A stretch of 64,000 nt of DNA from positions 1 to 64,000 of the forward strand of contig CAJKXC010000002.1 in the NCBI GenBank assembly GCA_905203765.1, given 5' to 3'. The notes under the pieces are model-generated. The model was not told the origin of the DNA, did not search any database, and saw only the letters and a program-made list of their open reading frames with translations. The first letter of the stretch is position 1. Each line of letters opens with the position of its first letter. A program made the position numbers and the translations under genes. Origin of the DNA: an uncultured Bacteroides sp. GTDB lineage: Bacteria; Bacteroidota; Bacteroidia; Bacteroidales; Bacteroidaceae. Positions 33,248 through 42,752 of the stretch are shown here, piece after piece.

Positions 33248-34219
33248 ATGAGAAATAGAAAATGGTGTTTAATTGTATGCGCTTTTATGCTCGCATTTTG
33301 TTGCAGCCATTTAGCTGCGAAAGGGAAGGATGATTTAACAAAGGCACAACTGTCAGTGAAGGGTACATCCCTTGTGAATGCTGAAGGAGAGAAAGTTGTA
33401 TTGCGTGGCGTTAGTTATGGTTGGCATAACTCGTGGGGCGACTTTTACAATGCTTCTACCGTAAAAACATTAAGCAAAGACTGGAAAGCCACCGTAGTTC
33501 GTGCTGCGATGGGTGTGGAACCTGACGGGGGGTACATTACCGACCCGGAAAAAGCATTGTCTTGCGTCACTGCGGTGGTAGATGCCGCTATAAAGAACAA
33601 GACCTATGCTATTATCGATTGGCACAGCCATCACATACGGACGGAAGAAGCGAAAGAATTCTTCACCAAAATGGCTACCAAGTATAAAGATTCACCGTAC
33701 GTAATTTACGAACTCTTTAATGAGCCGGTAGATGATTCATGGGAGAAGGTAAAAGCCTATTCAGAAGAAATAATCCGCGTCATTCGCGCGATAGATCCTG
33801 ACAACTTGATTTTGGTAGGTTGCCCCCATTGGGACCAGGATGTGCATATTGCTGCAGATTCTCCTATTACCGGCTATAATAATATAATGTATACCCTCCA
33901 TTTTTACGCTGCTACCCATAAGCAAGACTTGCGCGACCGCGGTGACTATGCCCTGAGCAAAGGTCTGCCTTTGTTCGTTTCGGAATGTGCCGGCATGGAA
34001 GCTTCCGGAGATGGTCCTATCGACAGGGAAGAGTGGAACAGATGGGTTGACTGGATGCAGCAGAACTCACTTAGTTGGGTAGCTTGGTCTATGTCTTCCA
34101 AAGAGGAAACCTGTTCCATGATTGTGCCTTTCGGTCCTACTAATGGAAACTGGAAAGAAAAAGACATAAAGGAATGGGGAAAGATGGTTCGTGATGAACT
34201 GAAGAAAAGTAACAAATGA
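33248..34219 (+). CDS. GH5 endo-beta-glucanase/mannanase
   Basis: 323 residues with signal peptide (ending HLAAK; a C-C pair at 18-19 could also make it a lipoprotein). GH5 barrel: LRGVSYGWHNSWG, VVRAAMGV, acid/base E159 in YELFNEP, HFYAATHK and nucleophile E246 in FVSECAG. The layout is that of the GH5_2 cellulase-like subfamily, suggesting cleavage of beta-1,4-glucosyl linkages of glucomannan rather than pure mannan. First gene of the SusC/SusD operon. Confidence 0.92.
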   Translation: MRNRKWCLIVCAFMLAFCCSHLAAKGKDDLTKAQLSVKGTSLVNAEGEKVVLRGVSYGWHNSWGDFYNASTVKTLSKDWKATVVRAAMGVEPDGGYITDPEKALSCVTAVVDAAIKNKTYAIIDWHSHHIRTEEAKEFFTKMATKYKDSPYVIYELFNEPVDDSWEKVKAYSEEIIRVIRAIDPDNLILVGCPHWDQDVHIAADSPITGYNNIMYTLHFYAATHKQDLRDRGDYALSKGLPLFVSECAGMEASGDGPIDREEWNRWVDWMQQNSLSWVAWSMSSKEETCSMIVPFGPTNGNWKEKDIKEWGKMVRDELKKSNK

Positions 34220-34401
34220 AAATAATAATAAATGTTTAACCACGATGAAATGTAAATGCCTATGAGAAAGGAGTGAATTTTATGCTGTAATCAATCACCT
34301 TATTAATAAGGTTTATTTGTTTCCGAGAAAATAGTTTAACCTTATATTAAAATGGTCGCCCTTGGGTAAGGCCAATTTATTAATCTAAGAAAAATACAAG
34401 T

Positions 34402-37400
34402 ATGAATTTGAATTTTAGAAAAACAGCGCTACTTGTGGGCGTATGTTCAGCCTTTGGCTTGGGCTATACTCCGCAATTATTTGCAGCATCGGTAGATGCT
34501 ATTGAGGCTGTGCAACAAAATAAAAAAATAACTGGTACTGTATCAGATGCGATGGGCCCTATCATTGGTGCCAACGTATTGGAGAAAGGTACAACAAATG
34601 GCGTAATTACTGATATTGATGGTAACTTTACGCTGAATGTAAATCCGGGAGCAACTTTAGTTGTCTCTTTTATCGGCTATACTACTCAAGAAATTAAAGT
34701 AGGTAATCAGACTGCTTTAAAAATCACATTGAAAGAAGATTCCGAACTGCTGGATGAAGTCGTTGTCGTTGGTTATGGTACAATGAAGAAAAGTGACCTT
34801 TCCGGTGCCTCTGTTTCCATGAGCGAGGACAAAATCAAAGGCTCTATTATAACGAACCTCGACCAGTCCCTGCAAGGACGTGCTGCCGGTGTAACGGCAG
34901 TTTCTACTTCGGGTGCTCCGGGTTCTTCCTCTTCTATCCGTGTGCGTGGCCAGGCTACTATCAATGCTAATGCAGAACCGTTGTATGTGATTGACGGTGT
35001 GCCAGTACAAGGACAAGGACAGAGCGGTGCATCCTTTGGTTTAGGTGATGCGTTGGGTAACGGTTCTGTTTCTACTATTTCTCCGCTATCCACTATTAAT
35101 CCGCAGGATATTGTGTCAATGGAAATTTTGAAAGATGCTTCCGCAACAGCTATTTATGGTGCACAAGGCTCTAATGGTGTCGTTTTGATTACGACTAAGC
35201 GTGGTAAGGCTGGTGAAGCGAAATTTACCTATGATGGTATGTTTGCAGTACAACGTCAAACCAAACGTTTGGATATGATGAATCTGCGTGAATATGCTAC
35301 CTACTATAACGATTTGGCAAATATGGGGGAAATCTCCGATCCAAGTGTGAACTTTGCCGATCCTTCTTTGCTGGGCACAGGTACAAACTGGCAGGATGCT
35401 ATCTTTCAAACGGCTCTTCAACACCAACATCAGATTTCGGCACAAGGCGGTTCGGAAAAGGTACAATATTACGTATCTGCCTCGTATATGGATCAAGACG
35501 GTACTATTATCGGCTCTAACTTCAACCGTTATAGCTTCCGTACGAACTTGGATGCTCAACTGAAAAAATGGTTGAAACTTGGCCTGAGTGCTACTTATAC
35601 TTCAACGGGTGATGACTTGAAGTTGGCAGATAGTGATGAGGGTTTGATTAATTACTCATTGACTACGCTTCCTGATATTCCTATTTATAATATAGACGGT
35701 AGCTATGCAACAGAAACTCGTGAGGGCTATACGAGTCCGAATCCGATAGCCCTTGCTATGATGGATGATATTTTACTGGATCGTCAGAAACTGACAGGTA
35801 ATATATTCCTTGAAATAACTCCTATCAAGAATTTGGTTTGGCACGCTGAACTGGGCTATGACATCAGTTCTATTAAAGCTGAACGCTACAAACCGATGGT
35901 TGATTTGGGAGGATGGGTGCGTGCCAGTAATGAAAGTAGTATTCAGAAGAATAGTAGCACTTTCTGGCAGTTGAAGAATTATGTTACTTATTCTGGTAAT
36001 ATAGGTGACAAACACCACTATACAGCTATGGTTGGTCAGGAATGTGGAGAATCCAGATATGATTTTACAAGTGTATTTAACAGTGGTTTGCCTTCAGACG
36101 AAGTTCATAATCCGGCTTTAGGTACAGGTACGCCAACTATTAATGCAGGTTTTGGTAGTGGGGCTTCTGCTTCTTTCTTTACTCGTCTGACTTACAACTA
36201 TGCTGACCGTTATCTGGGTACTTATACCTACCGCTACGATGGCTCGTCCAATTTTGGTCCTGAAAATCGTTGGACAGGTTTCCATTCATTGGCTGCTTCT
36301 TGGCGCTTTTCCAATGAAAGTTTCTTTGAACCCTTGAAGCGCGTTATCAGCAATGGTAAGCTGCGTTTAGGATGGGGACAAACAGGTAACTCTAATATTA
36401 GTAGTTATGCTTGGGGTACCTCTATGAGCCGTATGCCTTCCGGCTTAGGCATGGGTTATCGCCCTTCTAATATTCCGAATACAGCTATTAAATGGGAAGC
36501 GCAGGAACAATGGAATGTCGGTCTGGATTTGGGCTTTTTTCACGACCGCCTCAATTTGACGTTGGAATGGTATAAAAAGACTTCCAGTGATATGCTGATG
36601 CCGTTGCAATTGCCTTCATATATGGGTACTTCCGGTAATGGATCTTCTGCATTGGCTGCTCCGAAGGGCAATTATGGTGACATTGAAAACACAGGTTTCG
36701 AATTTTCGCTGAACACACACCCTCTTGTTGGTAAGTTTGAATGGGATTCTGATTTCCAAATATCTTTCAATAAGAATAAGCTGAAAGGATTGGCTGGTAC
36801 GGCTAATGCGCAGATTGTAGGCTATGGTCAATGGACTGATGTGGTTAGTGTTTCAAATGTGGGCGAGTCTCTTTATAACTTCTATGGCTTTGTTTGCGAT
36901 GGCGTTTACAAAGATCTGGAAGACCTTCAGAATTCTCCGAAACCTGCCAAATATCCGGCAAACGGAGTCTTTGACCGTACTAATACTGTATGGGTAGGTG
37001 ACGTGAAGTACAAAGACCTGAGTGGTCCTGATGGCGTGCCTGATGGTGTTATTGATGACTATGATAAGACCAATATCGGATCTCCGATGCCGGACTTTAC
37101 TTTTGGTTGGACCAATACGTTCCGCTATAAGAATTTCGACCTTTCTATCTTTATCAACGGTTCTTATGGAAACAAGGTTTATAATTACCTCTCCATGAAG
37201 TTGACGCATATGAACTCTGCCTGGACTAACCAGTTGAACGCCGTAAACGGACGTGCGCAGCTTGTCCCGATTAACCCTGACAAGGTTTATGAAGATGGCT
37301 CTATGTGGTATAATGATGTAACGAATGTAAGAGTTGCGAATCCCAATGCTTCCCTGCCTCGTGCCACTATCAATGATCCGAATGATAACGACCGTATCAG

Positions 37401-37665
37401 TGATCGCTACATTGAAGATGGTTCTTACATCCGTTTGAAGAACATTGCTTTAGGATATACTTTCCCTAAAAAGGTGATTAATAAACTAGGATTAAGCAAC
37501 TTGCGTGTTTATGCAAATATTCAGAACCTGTTGACTATTACCGGTTATGATGGCTATGATCCGGAAATCGGTGCCAGTACCTCAAGTGTCAATGTTTACG
37601 GTTTGGATAACGGACGTTATCCGTCACCTACCGTTTATTCATTTGGCCTGAATGTTTCATTCTAA
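34402..37665 (+). CDS. SusC-like TonB-dependent oligosaccharide transporter
   Basis: 1087 residues. Signal peptide (about 1-29), carboxypeptidase-regulatory-like domain (about 40-115, KITGTVSDAMGPIIGANVLEKG in pieces), TonB box region DEVVVVGYG, plug domain (about 130-260), and a C-terminal 22-strand barrel ending SFGLNVSF with terminal Phe. It imports mannan oligosaccharides across the outer membrane together with the SusD-like lid encoded 19 nt downstream. The 182-nt gap after GH5 contains a small palindrome CCTTATTAATAAGG (near 34300) but no promoter operator, so it is read from the GH5 promoter. Confidence 0.96.
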   Translation: MNLNFRKTALLVGVCSAFGLGYTPQLFAASVDAIEAVQQNKKITGTVSDAMGPIIGANVLEKGTTNGVITDIDGNFTLNVNPGATLVVSFIGYTTQEIKVGNQTALKITLKEDSELLDEVVVVGYGTMKKSDLSGASVSMSEDKIKGSIITNLDQSLQGRAAGVTAVSTSGAPGSSSSIRVRGQATINANAEPLYVIDGVPVQGQGQSGASFGLGDALGNGSVSTISPLSTINPQDIVSMEILKDASATAIYGAQGSNGVVLITTKRGKAGEAKFTYDGMFAVQRQTKRLDMMNLREYATYYNDLANMGEISDPSVNFADPSLLGTGTNWQDAIFQTALQHQHQISAQGGSEKVQYYVSASYMDQDGTIIGSNFNRYSFRTNLDAQLKKWLKLGLSATYTSTGDDLKLADSDEGLINYSLTTLPDIPIYNIDGSYATETREGYTSPNPIALAMMDDILLDRQKLTGNIFLEITPIKNLVWHAELGYDISSIKAERYKPMVDLGGWVRASNESSIQKNSSTFWQLKNYVTYSGNIGDKHHYTAMVGQECGESRYDFTSVFNSGLPSDEVHNPALGTGTPTINAGFGSGASASFFTRLTYNYADRYLGTYTYRYDGSSNFGPENRWTGFHSLAASWRFSNESFFEPLKRVISNGKLRLGWGQTGNSNISSYAWGTSMSRMPSGLGMGYRPSNIPNTAIKWEAQEQWNVGLDLGFFHDRLNLTLEWYKKTSSDMLMPLQLPSYMGTSGNGSSALAAPKGNYGDIENTGFEFSLNTHPLVGKFEWDSDFQISFNKNKLKGLAGTANAQIVGYGQWTDVVSVSNVGESLYNFYGFVCDGVYKDLEDLQNSPKPAKYPANGVFDRTNTVWVGDVKYKDLSGPDGVPDGVIDDYDKTNIGSPMPDFTFGWTNTFRYKNFDLSIFINGSYGNKVYNYLSMKLTHMNSAWTNQLNAVNGRAQLVPINPDKVYEDGSMWYNDVTNVRVANPNASLPRATINDPNDNDRISDRYIEDGSYIRLKNIALGYTFPKKVINKLGLSNLRVYANIQNLLTITGYDGYDPEIGASTSSVNVYGLDNGRYPSPTVYSFGLNVSF

Positions 37666-37684
37666 CGTTTAAAATTGAAGAAAA

Positions 37685-39406
37685 ATGAAAATCAGATATA
37701 TTAAATATTGGGCGTTCGCAGCTGTACTCGGTATGGGAGCAGCATCATGCGAAGATTTTTTGAACCGTCCTACCGAAGATAATTATAATGAGTCGAACTT
37801 TTATCAGAACGACGAGCAATGCGTACAAGGTGTCAATTACCTTTATAATTCACCTTGGTATGACTTTCAGCGTGGCTTCATCAAAGTAGGTGAAATCCTT
37901 TCAGGAAATGTATATGAAGGGAATAGCCCTTATTTGAATTTTACGGTGAATGGTACGGATGAAAACCTTGTGAATATGTCCTATTCGTTGTGGGCAGTTA
38001 TCGGCCATTCAAACACTGTGTATTCCCGTCTGAAGACAGCTAATGCTTCAGAAGCGGTGAAGAACCAATGTATGGGCGAATGTCTGGCATGGAAGGCTAT
38101 GGCTTATTTTTATTTGGTGCGTAGCTTCGGGGCGGTACCTATTATTCACGACAATACAGCCGAACTGAACGGAGGTAGTTACAATTCCAAATTCAAAGTG
38201 GAAGCTGCAGATGTATATGAATATATTATTATGACTTTGGAGAAAGCTATGGAACTGCTTCCTGCCAGAGGTGAAGTGGGACGTATTGATCGCTATGCTG
38301 CCGAAGGCCTTTTGGCTAAAGTCTATTTAACAAAGAGTGGCATAACTGGTACTCGCAGTGCTGATGATTTGGCTAAAGCGGCAGGATATGCTAAGGATGT
38401 GATTGATAATTCCGGCCGTCAGTTATTGCCGAATTATTCTGATATCTTCCGTTTGGCTAACAATAAGAATCAAGAATGCCTTTTCTCTTGGCATTGGTCG
38501 GCTGGCCGTGATCCTTGGACCCAACAGAATACATTACAGTCGGATTTGGCAATGGTTGGATTTGATGAGTTCGGTGACTGTTGGGGCGGTTATGCTGGGC
38601 CGTCGGTCGATTTGCAGGATGCTTTCGGTATTTCTGCTTTGGAGAGCCCCGAAACCCGCTCGGATACAGATACTCGCCGCCAGGCTACCATGATGATGGC
38701 GGGAGATGTTTATAGCTATTTCTGGCAAGATAAAGGTGGTTTCGATTACTTGAGATTTATATATGATGCCGATTATGGGAAAGGTGGTCCTGGTGGCGTT
38801 TATCAGTCTCCCACAGGAGCCAATCACGTAAAGAACCTGTATGGTAATAACAATGACCATGTGTTAGGTTTGGGTGTATCTGCCGGTAATATGTACAGTG
38901 GTTTATCCACTCATATTCTCCGTTTGGCAGATGTCTATCTGGTGTATGCTGAGGCTAAGATGGGTACAGCAGCTTCTACTACTGACCAAAGCGCATTGGA
39001 CGCTTACAACGCAGTACGCGGACGTGCTATTCCGGGTGTTGCCCCGAAGACATCCATTACTTGGGAGGATGTTTGGAAAGAACGTCGTTTGGAGTTAGCT
39101 TGTGAGGGCGATCGCTGGTACGACTATGTACGTTTGGCATATTATGATTCTCAGCGTGCTATCAATGAGTTGCAAGCACAGCGCCGTGACGTTTATTACA
39201 ATTTAGGAACCACTTATAAGGCTTATTATGAAAACGGAACTTGGGCAGTAGATGCAGAGGAAACCCGTTACAATCCAGATGCGAAAGTTCCGAACGTAAC
39301 ACTTTCCAGTTTTACACTGCCGTTCCCGACAGAAGATGTGGTTTTCAATCCGAACTTGATGAAGGATCCGATACACGTAGATGTACGTTCTGAGTTCAGT
39401 TATTAA
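37685..39406 (+). CDS. SusD-like surface glycan-binding lipoprotein
   Basis: 573 residues. Lipoprotein signal with lipobox Cys22 (GAASC). TPR-like helices and the SusD signature RGRAIPGV...WKERRLELACEGDRWYD (in pieces, about 440-480). It caps the SusC barrel and captures the glycan. Same operon as SusC. Confidence 0.96.
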   Translation: MKIRYIKYWAFAAVLGMGAASCEDFLNRPTEDNYNESNFYQNDEQCVQGVNYLYNSPWYDFQRGFIKVGEILSGNVYEGNSPYLNFTVNGTDENLVNMSYSLWAVIGHSNTVYSRLKTANASEAVKNQCMGECLAWKAMAYFYLVRSFGAVPIIHDNTAELNGGSYNSKFKVEAADVYEYIIMTLEKAMELLPARGEVGRIDRYAAEGLLAKVYLTKSGITGTRSADDLAKAAGYAKDVIDNSGRQLLPNYSDIFRLANNKNQECLFSWHWSAGRDPWTQQNTLQSDLAMVGFDEFGDCWGGYAGPSVDLQDAFGISALESPETRSDTDTRRQATMMMAGDVYSYFWQDKGGFDYLRFIYDADYGKGGPGGVYQSPTGANHVKNLYGNNNDHVLGLGVSAGNMYSGLSTHILRLADVYLVYAEAKMGTAASTTDQSALDAYNAVRGRAIPGVAPKTSITWEDVWKERRLELACEGDRWYDYVRLAYYDSQRAINELQAQRRDVYYNLGTTYKAYYENGTWAVDAEETRYNPDAKVPNVTLSSFTLPFPTEDVVFNPNLMKDPIHVDVRSEFSY

Positions 39407-39424
39407 TATAAATGCTTTAAAAAG

Positions 39425-40726
39425 ATGAAAAATAATAGATATATGAATTGGTTCTTTGCGGCACTTCTTGCCGTGGCAGGCTTTTCTATGGTAGCTTGCG
39501 AGGATGAACCGGATAAATATGAAGTGGCGGGCGGAAAGCCTACTGTGAAATATGTTCGTGTGCCTGACGTGGCTGCATCTGACTCTCTGCTGACAGGTGC
39601 CTATATGGAAAACACCATTTGCCTGGTGGGTGATAATCTGCGCAGTATTTATGAACTTTATTTCAATGACCAGAAAGCAGTGCTTAATACCAGCTATATT
39701 ACCGACCATACACTTATGGTGAATGTACCGAAGAATATTCCATCGGTAGTAACCGATAAGATTTACATGGTGACGCAGTCTCAAGATACTGTAACTTATG
39801 ATTTCAAGGTGTTGGTTCCGGCGCCTGCTGTGAATTCTATGTCTTGTGAGTTTGCACAGCCGGGTACTGAGGTGACATTGATTGGTGACTATTTCATTGA
39901 TGATCCGAATGTACCATTGACTATTACAATGGCAGGTAATGTAGAGGTTACAAATATTACAAATATCACGAAAACTGCTGTCAGTTTCATTCTGCCCGAT
40001 AATGCTCCTGCCGGGTATATCAATGTAGAATCTATCTATGGTGTAGGACGTTCTAAATTCCGCTATTACGATACACGCAATATTCTCTTTGATTGGGATG
40101 GTTCTCATGGTGGTTTGGCTACAGGTCATGGTTGGCGTGATGGTAGTAAAGTGCTGAAACCGGCTGATGAAAACAGCATTGATGGTGCTTATATTTGCTT
40201 TAGCGGGGACCTTGCCGGTGCTATTGGCGCTACTTGGGCTGAAGATGCTTTCTCATTCAATTATTGGCCTGATCCGGACAATGGCTATCCGGAACTTTCT
40301 TCACGTCCTGAATTTGCAGCAATGCTTGAGGAATATGGAGTTAATAATTTGCAGTTGAAGTTTGAAGTGAATGTGCCTTCTTCTAATCCATGGCAGTCTT
40401 GTGGTATGCAGGTTATATTTACGGGTAATGATGTTGTGACGAATGCTACCGGAACTAATGCTTATTTCAGTGATACGAATGTACCGCGTGGTATCTGGAT
40501 TCCTTGGAAGAATACCGGCTCCTATGATACGGGTGGTAAATGGACTACTGTTTCAATGAACTTGTCCGAATTCAATAAGACGCACGAAGGTAACAAGTGT
40601 GATGTAACTTTTGACAAGACAATGTTGACAGGTGTTACATTCTTTGTTTGGGCAGGTGGTGTTGCTGGTCAGGATTGCAGTCCTGCGATTATGATTGATA
40701 ATATCCGCATAGTACCTATTGAATAA
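39425..40726 (+). CDS. Surface glycan-binding protein (IPT/TIG plus binding domain)
   Basis: 433 residues. Lipobox Cys25 (SMVAC). Two IPT/TIG-like Ig folds (about 40-215: ENTICLVGDNLRSIYELYFND, PGTEVTLIGDYFID) act as spacers. The C-terminal domain (about 220-433), with Trp-rich stretches (ILFDWDGSHGG, FNYWPDPDNGYP, SNPWQSCG), probably binds the glycan. Placed directly after SusD like the SGBPs of other polysaccharide loci. Ligand inferred from the locus. Confidence 0.87.
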   Translation: MKNNRYMNWFFAALLAVAGFSMVACEDEPDKYEVAGGKPTVKYVRVPDVAASDSLLTGAYMENTICLVGDNLRSIYELYFNDQKAVLNTSYITDHTLMVNVPKNIPSVVTDKIYMVTQSQDTVTYDFKVLVPAPAVNSMSCEFAQPGTEVTLIGDYFIDDPNVPLTITMAGNVEVTNITNITKTAVSFILPDNAPAGYINVESIYGVGRSKFRYYDTRNILFDWDGSHGGLATGHGWRDGSKVLKPADENSIDGAYICFSGDLAGAIGATWAEDAFSFNYWPDPDNGYPELSSRPEFAAMLEEYGVNNLQLKFEVNVPSSNPWQSCGMQVIFTGNDVVTNATGTNAYFSDTNVPRGIWIPWKNTGSYDTGGKWTTVSMNLSEFNKTHEGNKCDVTFDKTMLTGVTFFVWAGGVAGQDCSPAIMIDNIRIVPIE

Positions 40727-40747
40727 TCTTTTAAATAGAATACTGAT

Positions 40748-42730
40748 ATGAACAAAACATATAAATTCCCGGCACTTTGGATGATGTGCCTGATGCTCTT
40801 CAGTTGCTTGTCATTTACGGCTTGTGACAATGGAGATGATGAAAATACTAACCAGTATAAAGGTGGTGTCAGTCTGAATGTATTTGGACCAAGTCCTGTA
40901 GCTCGTGGCGGTATACTTCGCTTTTTGGGTAGTGGTATGGACAAAGTAACTGCGGTAGTCATTCCCGGTTGCGATGACATTACAGATATTGAGGTTGTCA
41001 GTGATACGGAAATCCGTGTCACTGTACCCCAAACTGCTCAGCCGGGGTTAGTCGTTCTGAAGACTTCGAAAGGGGATATAACGACTAAGACGGAACTGAC
41101 ATTTACGGAACCTATTGATTTGGAATCCGTTTCTCCTGTAGAAGTGAATCCCGGTGAGGTTATCACTATTACCGGTGAATATCTGAATCTTATTAAAGAG
41201 GTTATTTTTGCCGATAATGTAATAGTGACGGAGTTTGACAGCCAAAGTCGTAAGGAACTGAAAGTAAAAGTTCCTATTGAAGCAAAAACCGGACAGATCA
41301 TTATTTCGGATGGAGCTGAAATTCCTAATTGGATATATAGTGAAGAAGCATTGACGGTTGCACTTCCTACTTATACTCAAAGTAGTGCTGCTACAATAAA
41401 GGCAGGTAATTCGCTGGAAATAAAGGGAGAAAATCTGAATTGGGTTTCTTCTGTGAAGTTTGGCGATGTAGAGGTTTCGGAAATCACTGTATCAGAAGAT
41501 TCCAAAACTTTGACCGTTGTAGTACCGGCTACAGCTAAAAGTGGGGGGGTAGTATTAGTATGCTACTCGGGTGCTGAAGTCGCAGCAGGTGAAATAACAA
41601 CGGTTATTCCTACTGGTTTGTCTGCTGTTCCTGGAGTAGTGAAAAATGGTGCTGACATAACGATTGCAGGTAAGGATCTGGATTTGATAGTCAGTGCAAC
41701 ATTCCCGAATGTCGCTGATGCTGTTGAACTGAAGCAAGGAGCATCTGCTACTAAGATCGCAATAACTGTTCCTGAATTGGCTCAAGACGGCGATATCACT
41801 TTGAATTTGGCTAATGGAGAAAGTGTTGCTATTGCTTATAAAACATTGAAGCCTGTCATTACTGCATTCAGCCCGATTGCCTTGACTGCTGGTGATACGG
41901 TGACGATTGCTGGTACGGATTTGGATTTGGTTTCAGCTATTGTCTTCGCAGGCGAAGAGTCACCCACTGTTACACTTGCGAAGTATAATCATATAAGTGA
42001 TAAGCTGATAGGCATAACGGTGCCGGGCGTTGCAGAAACATGTGCTCCGACATTGATTCTGAAGAATGGAATGGAAGTTAAGACTACTGTAACATTGGCT
42101 ATCACTCCGGCTACCGATCCGGCTATTGCTACAATTAATCCGAGCGCTGTTGTCCAAGGTAATGAATTTACAATTACGGGTAAAAACCTGAATACTGTAG
42201 AAACATTCTATATAGGAGAGACCAAAGTAACGACGTTTGGTAAACGCACCGAAACCGAGGTTGAGATGGCAGTCCCGAAAACGGCGAAAGCGGGCGTGAC
42301 GGCTATTAAGATGGTAAACTATGAGGGCAAGGAATTTACTTCAGATGTAACGATGGAAGTCTTGACCCCGGAAAAAACCATTTGGGAAGGTTCGGTTGTA
42401 TTAGGAAACTGGGAAAATGGATGCCAAGATCTTGCATGGGGCGGATATGATTGGAGTACGGTTGTCGTAGGACAAACGCTGTATTTCTATTTTGAGGAAG
42501 ACACATCGAGCACTTGGTGGCAACTCAAGTTGGGACAAGGCTCCGATTGGAGTACATTGCCTGACTTTAAGGAATTTGCAGGAGCAGACGCTGTCGGCAT
42601 TGAAGCAGGAGCAACTAAATTCTCTTATTCGCTTGGGGCAAAAGATGTGGAAGCATTGCAGAAAAATGCGGGCCTTATCTTCCAGGGGGGCTTCCTGACA
42701 GTGAAGAAGATTACAATTGAAGTAAAATGA
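40748..42730 (+). CDS. Multi-TIG surface glycan-binding lipoprotein
   Basis: 660 residues. Lipobox Cys26 (SFTAC). Six successive IPT/TIG modules of about 80-85 residues (each with a PGxxxTIxGxxL motif, e.g. PGEVITITGEYLN, KNGADITIAGKDL, AGDTVTIAGTDLD, QGNEFTITGKNLN) form a long stalk from about 40 to 540. A C-terminal domain (542-660, EKTIWEGSVV... to KKITIEVK), rich in Trp and Tyr, resembles the segment inserted in the neighbouring GH26 enzyme (see findings). Likely a second SGBP that holds the binding domain away from the surface. Confidence 0.87.
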   Translation: MNKTYKFPALWMMCLMLFSCLSFTACDNGDDENTNQYKGGVSLNVFGPSPVARGGILRFLGSGMDKVTAVVIPGCDDITDIEVVSDTEIRVTVPQTAQPGLVVLKTSKGDITTKTELTFTEPIDLESVSPVEVNPGEVITITGEYLNLIKEVIFADNVIVTEFDSQSRKELKVKVPIEAKTGQIIISDGAEIPNWIYSEEALTVALPTYTQSSAATIKAGNSLEIKGENLNWVSSVKFGDVEVSEITVSEDSKTLTVVVPATAKSGGVVLVCYSGAEVAAGEITTVIPTGLSAVPGVVKNGADITIAGKDLDLIVSATFPNVADAVELKQGASATKIAITVPELAQDGDITLNLANGESVAIAYKTLKPVITAFSPIALTAGDTVTIAGTDLDLVSAIVFAGEESPTVTLAKYNHISDKLIGITVPGVAETCAPTLILKNGMEVKTTVTLAITPATDPAIATINPSAVVQGNEFTITGKNLNTVETFYIGETKVTTFGKRTETEVEMAVPKTAKAGVTAIKMVNYEGKEFTSDVTMEVLTPEKTIWEGSVVLGNWENGCQDLAWGGYDWSTVVVGQTLYFYFEEDTSSTWWQLKLGQGSDWSTLPDFKEFAGADAVGIEAGATKFSYSLGAKDVEALQKNAGLIFQGGFLTVKKITIEVK

Positions 42731-42752
42731 ATAACAGAAATATTGTAGGGTT

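Noticed and set aside
34220..34401. Separate promoter or antisense sRNA before susC
   Set aside because: Only a short AT palindrome and no TAnnTTTG with locus operator; nothing firm to support it.
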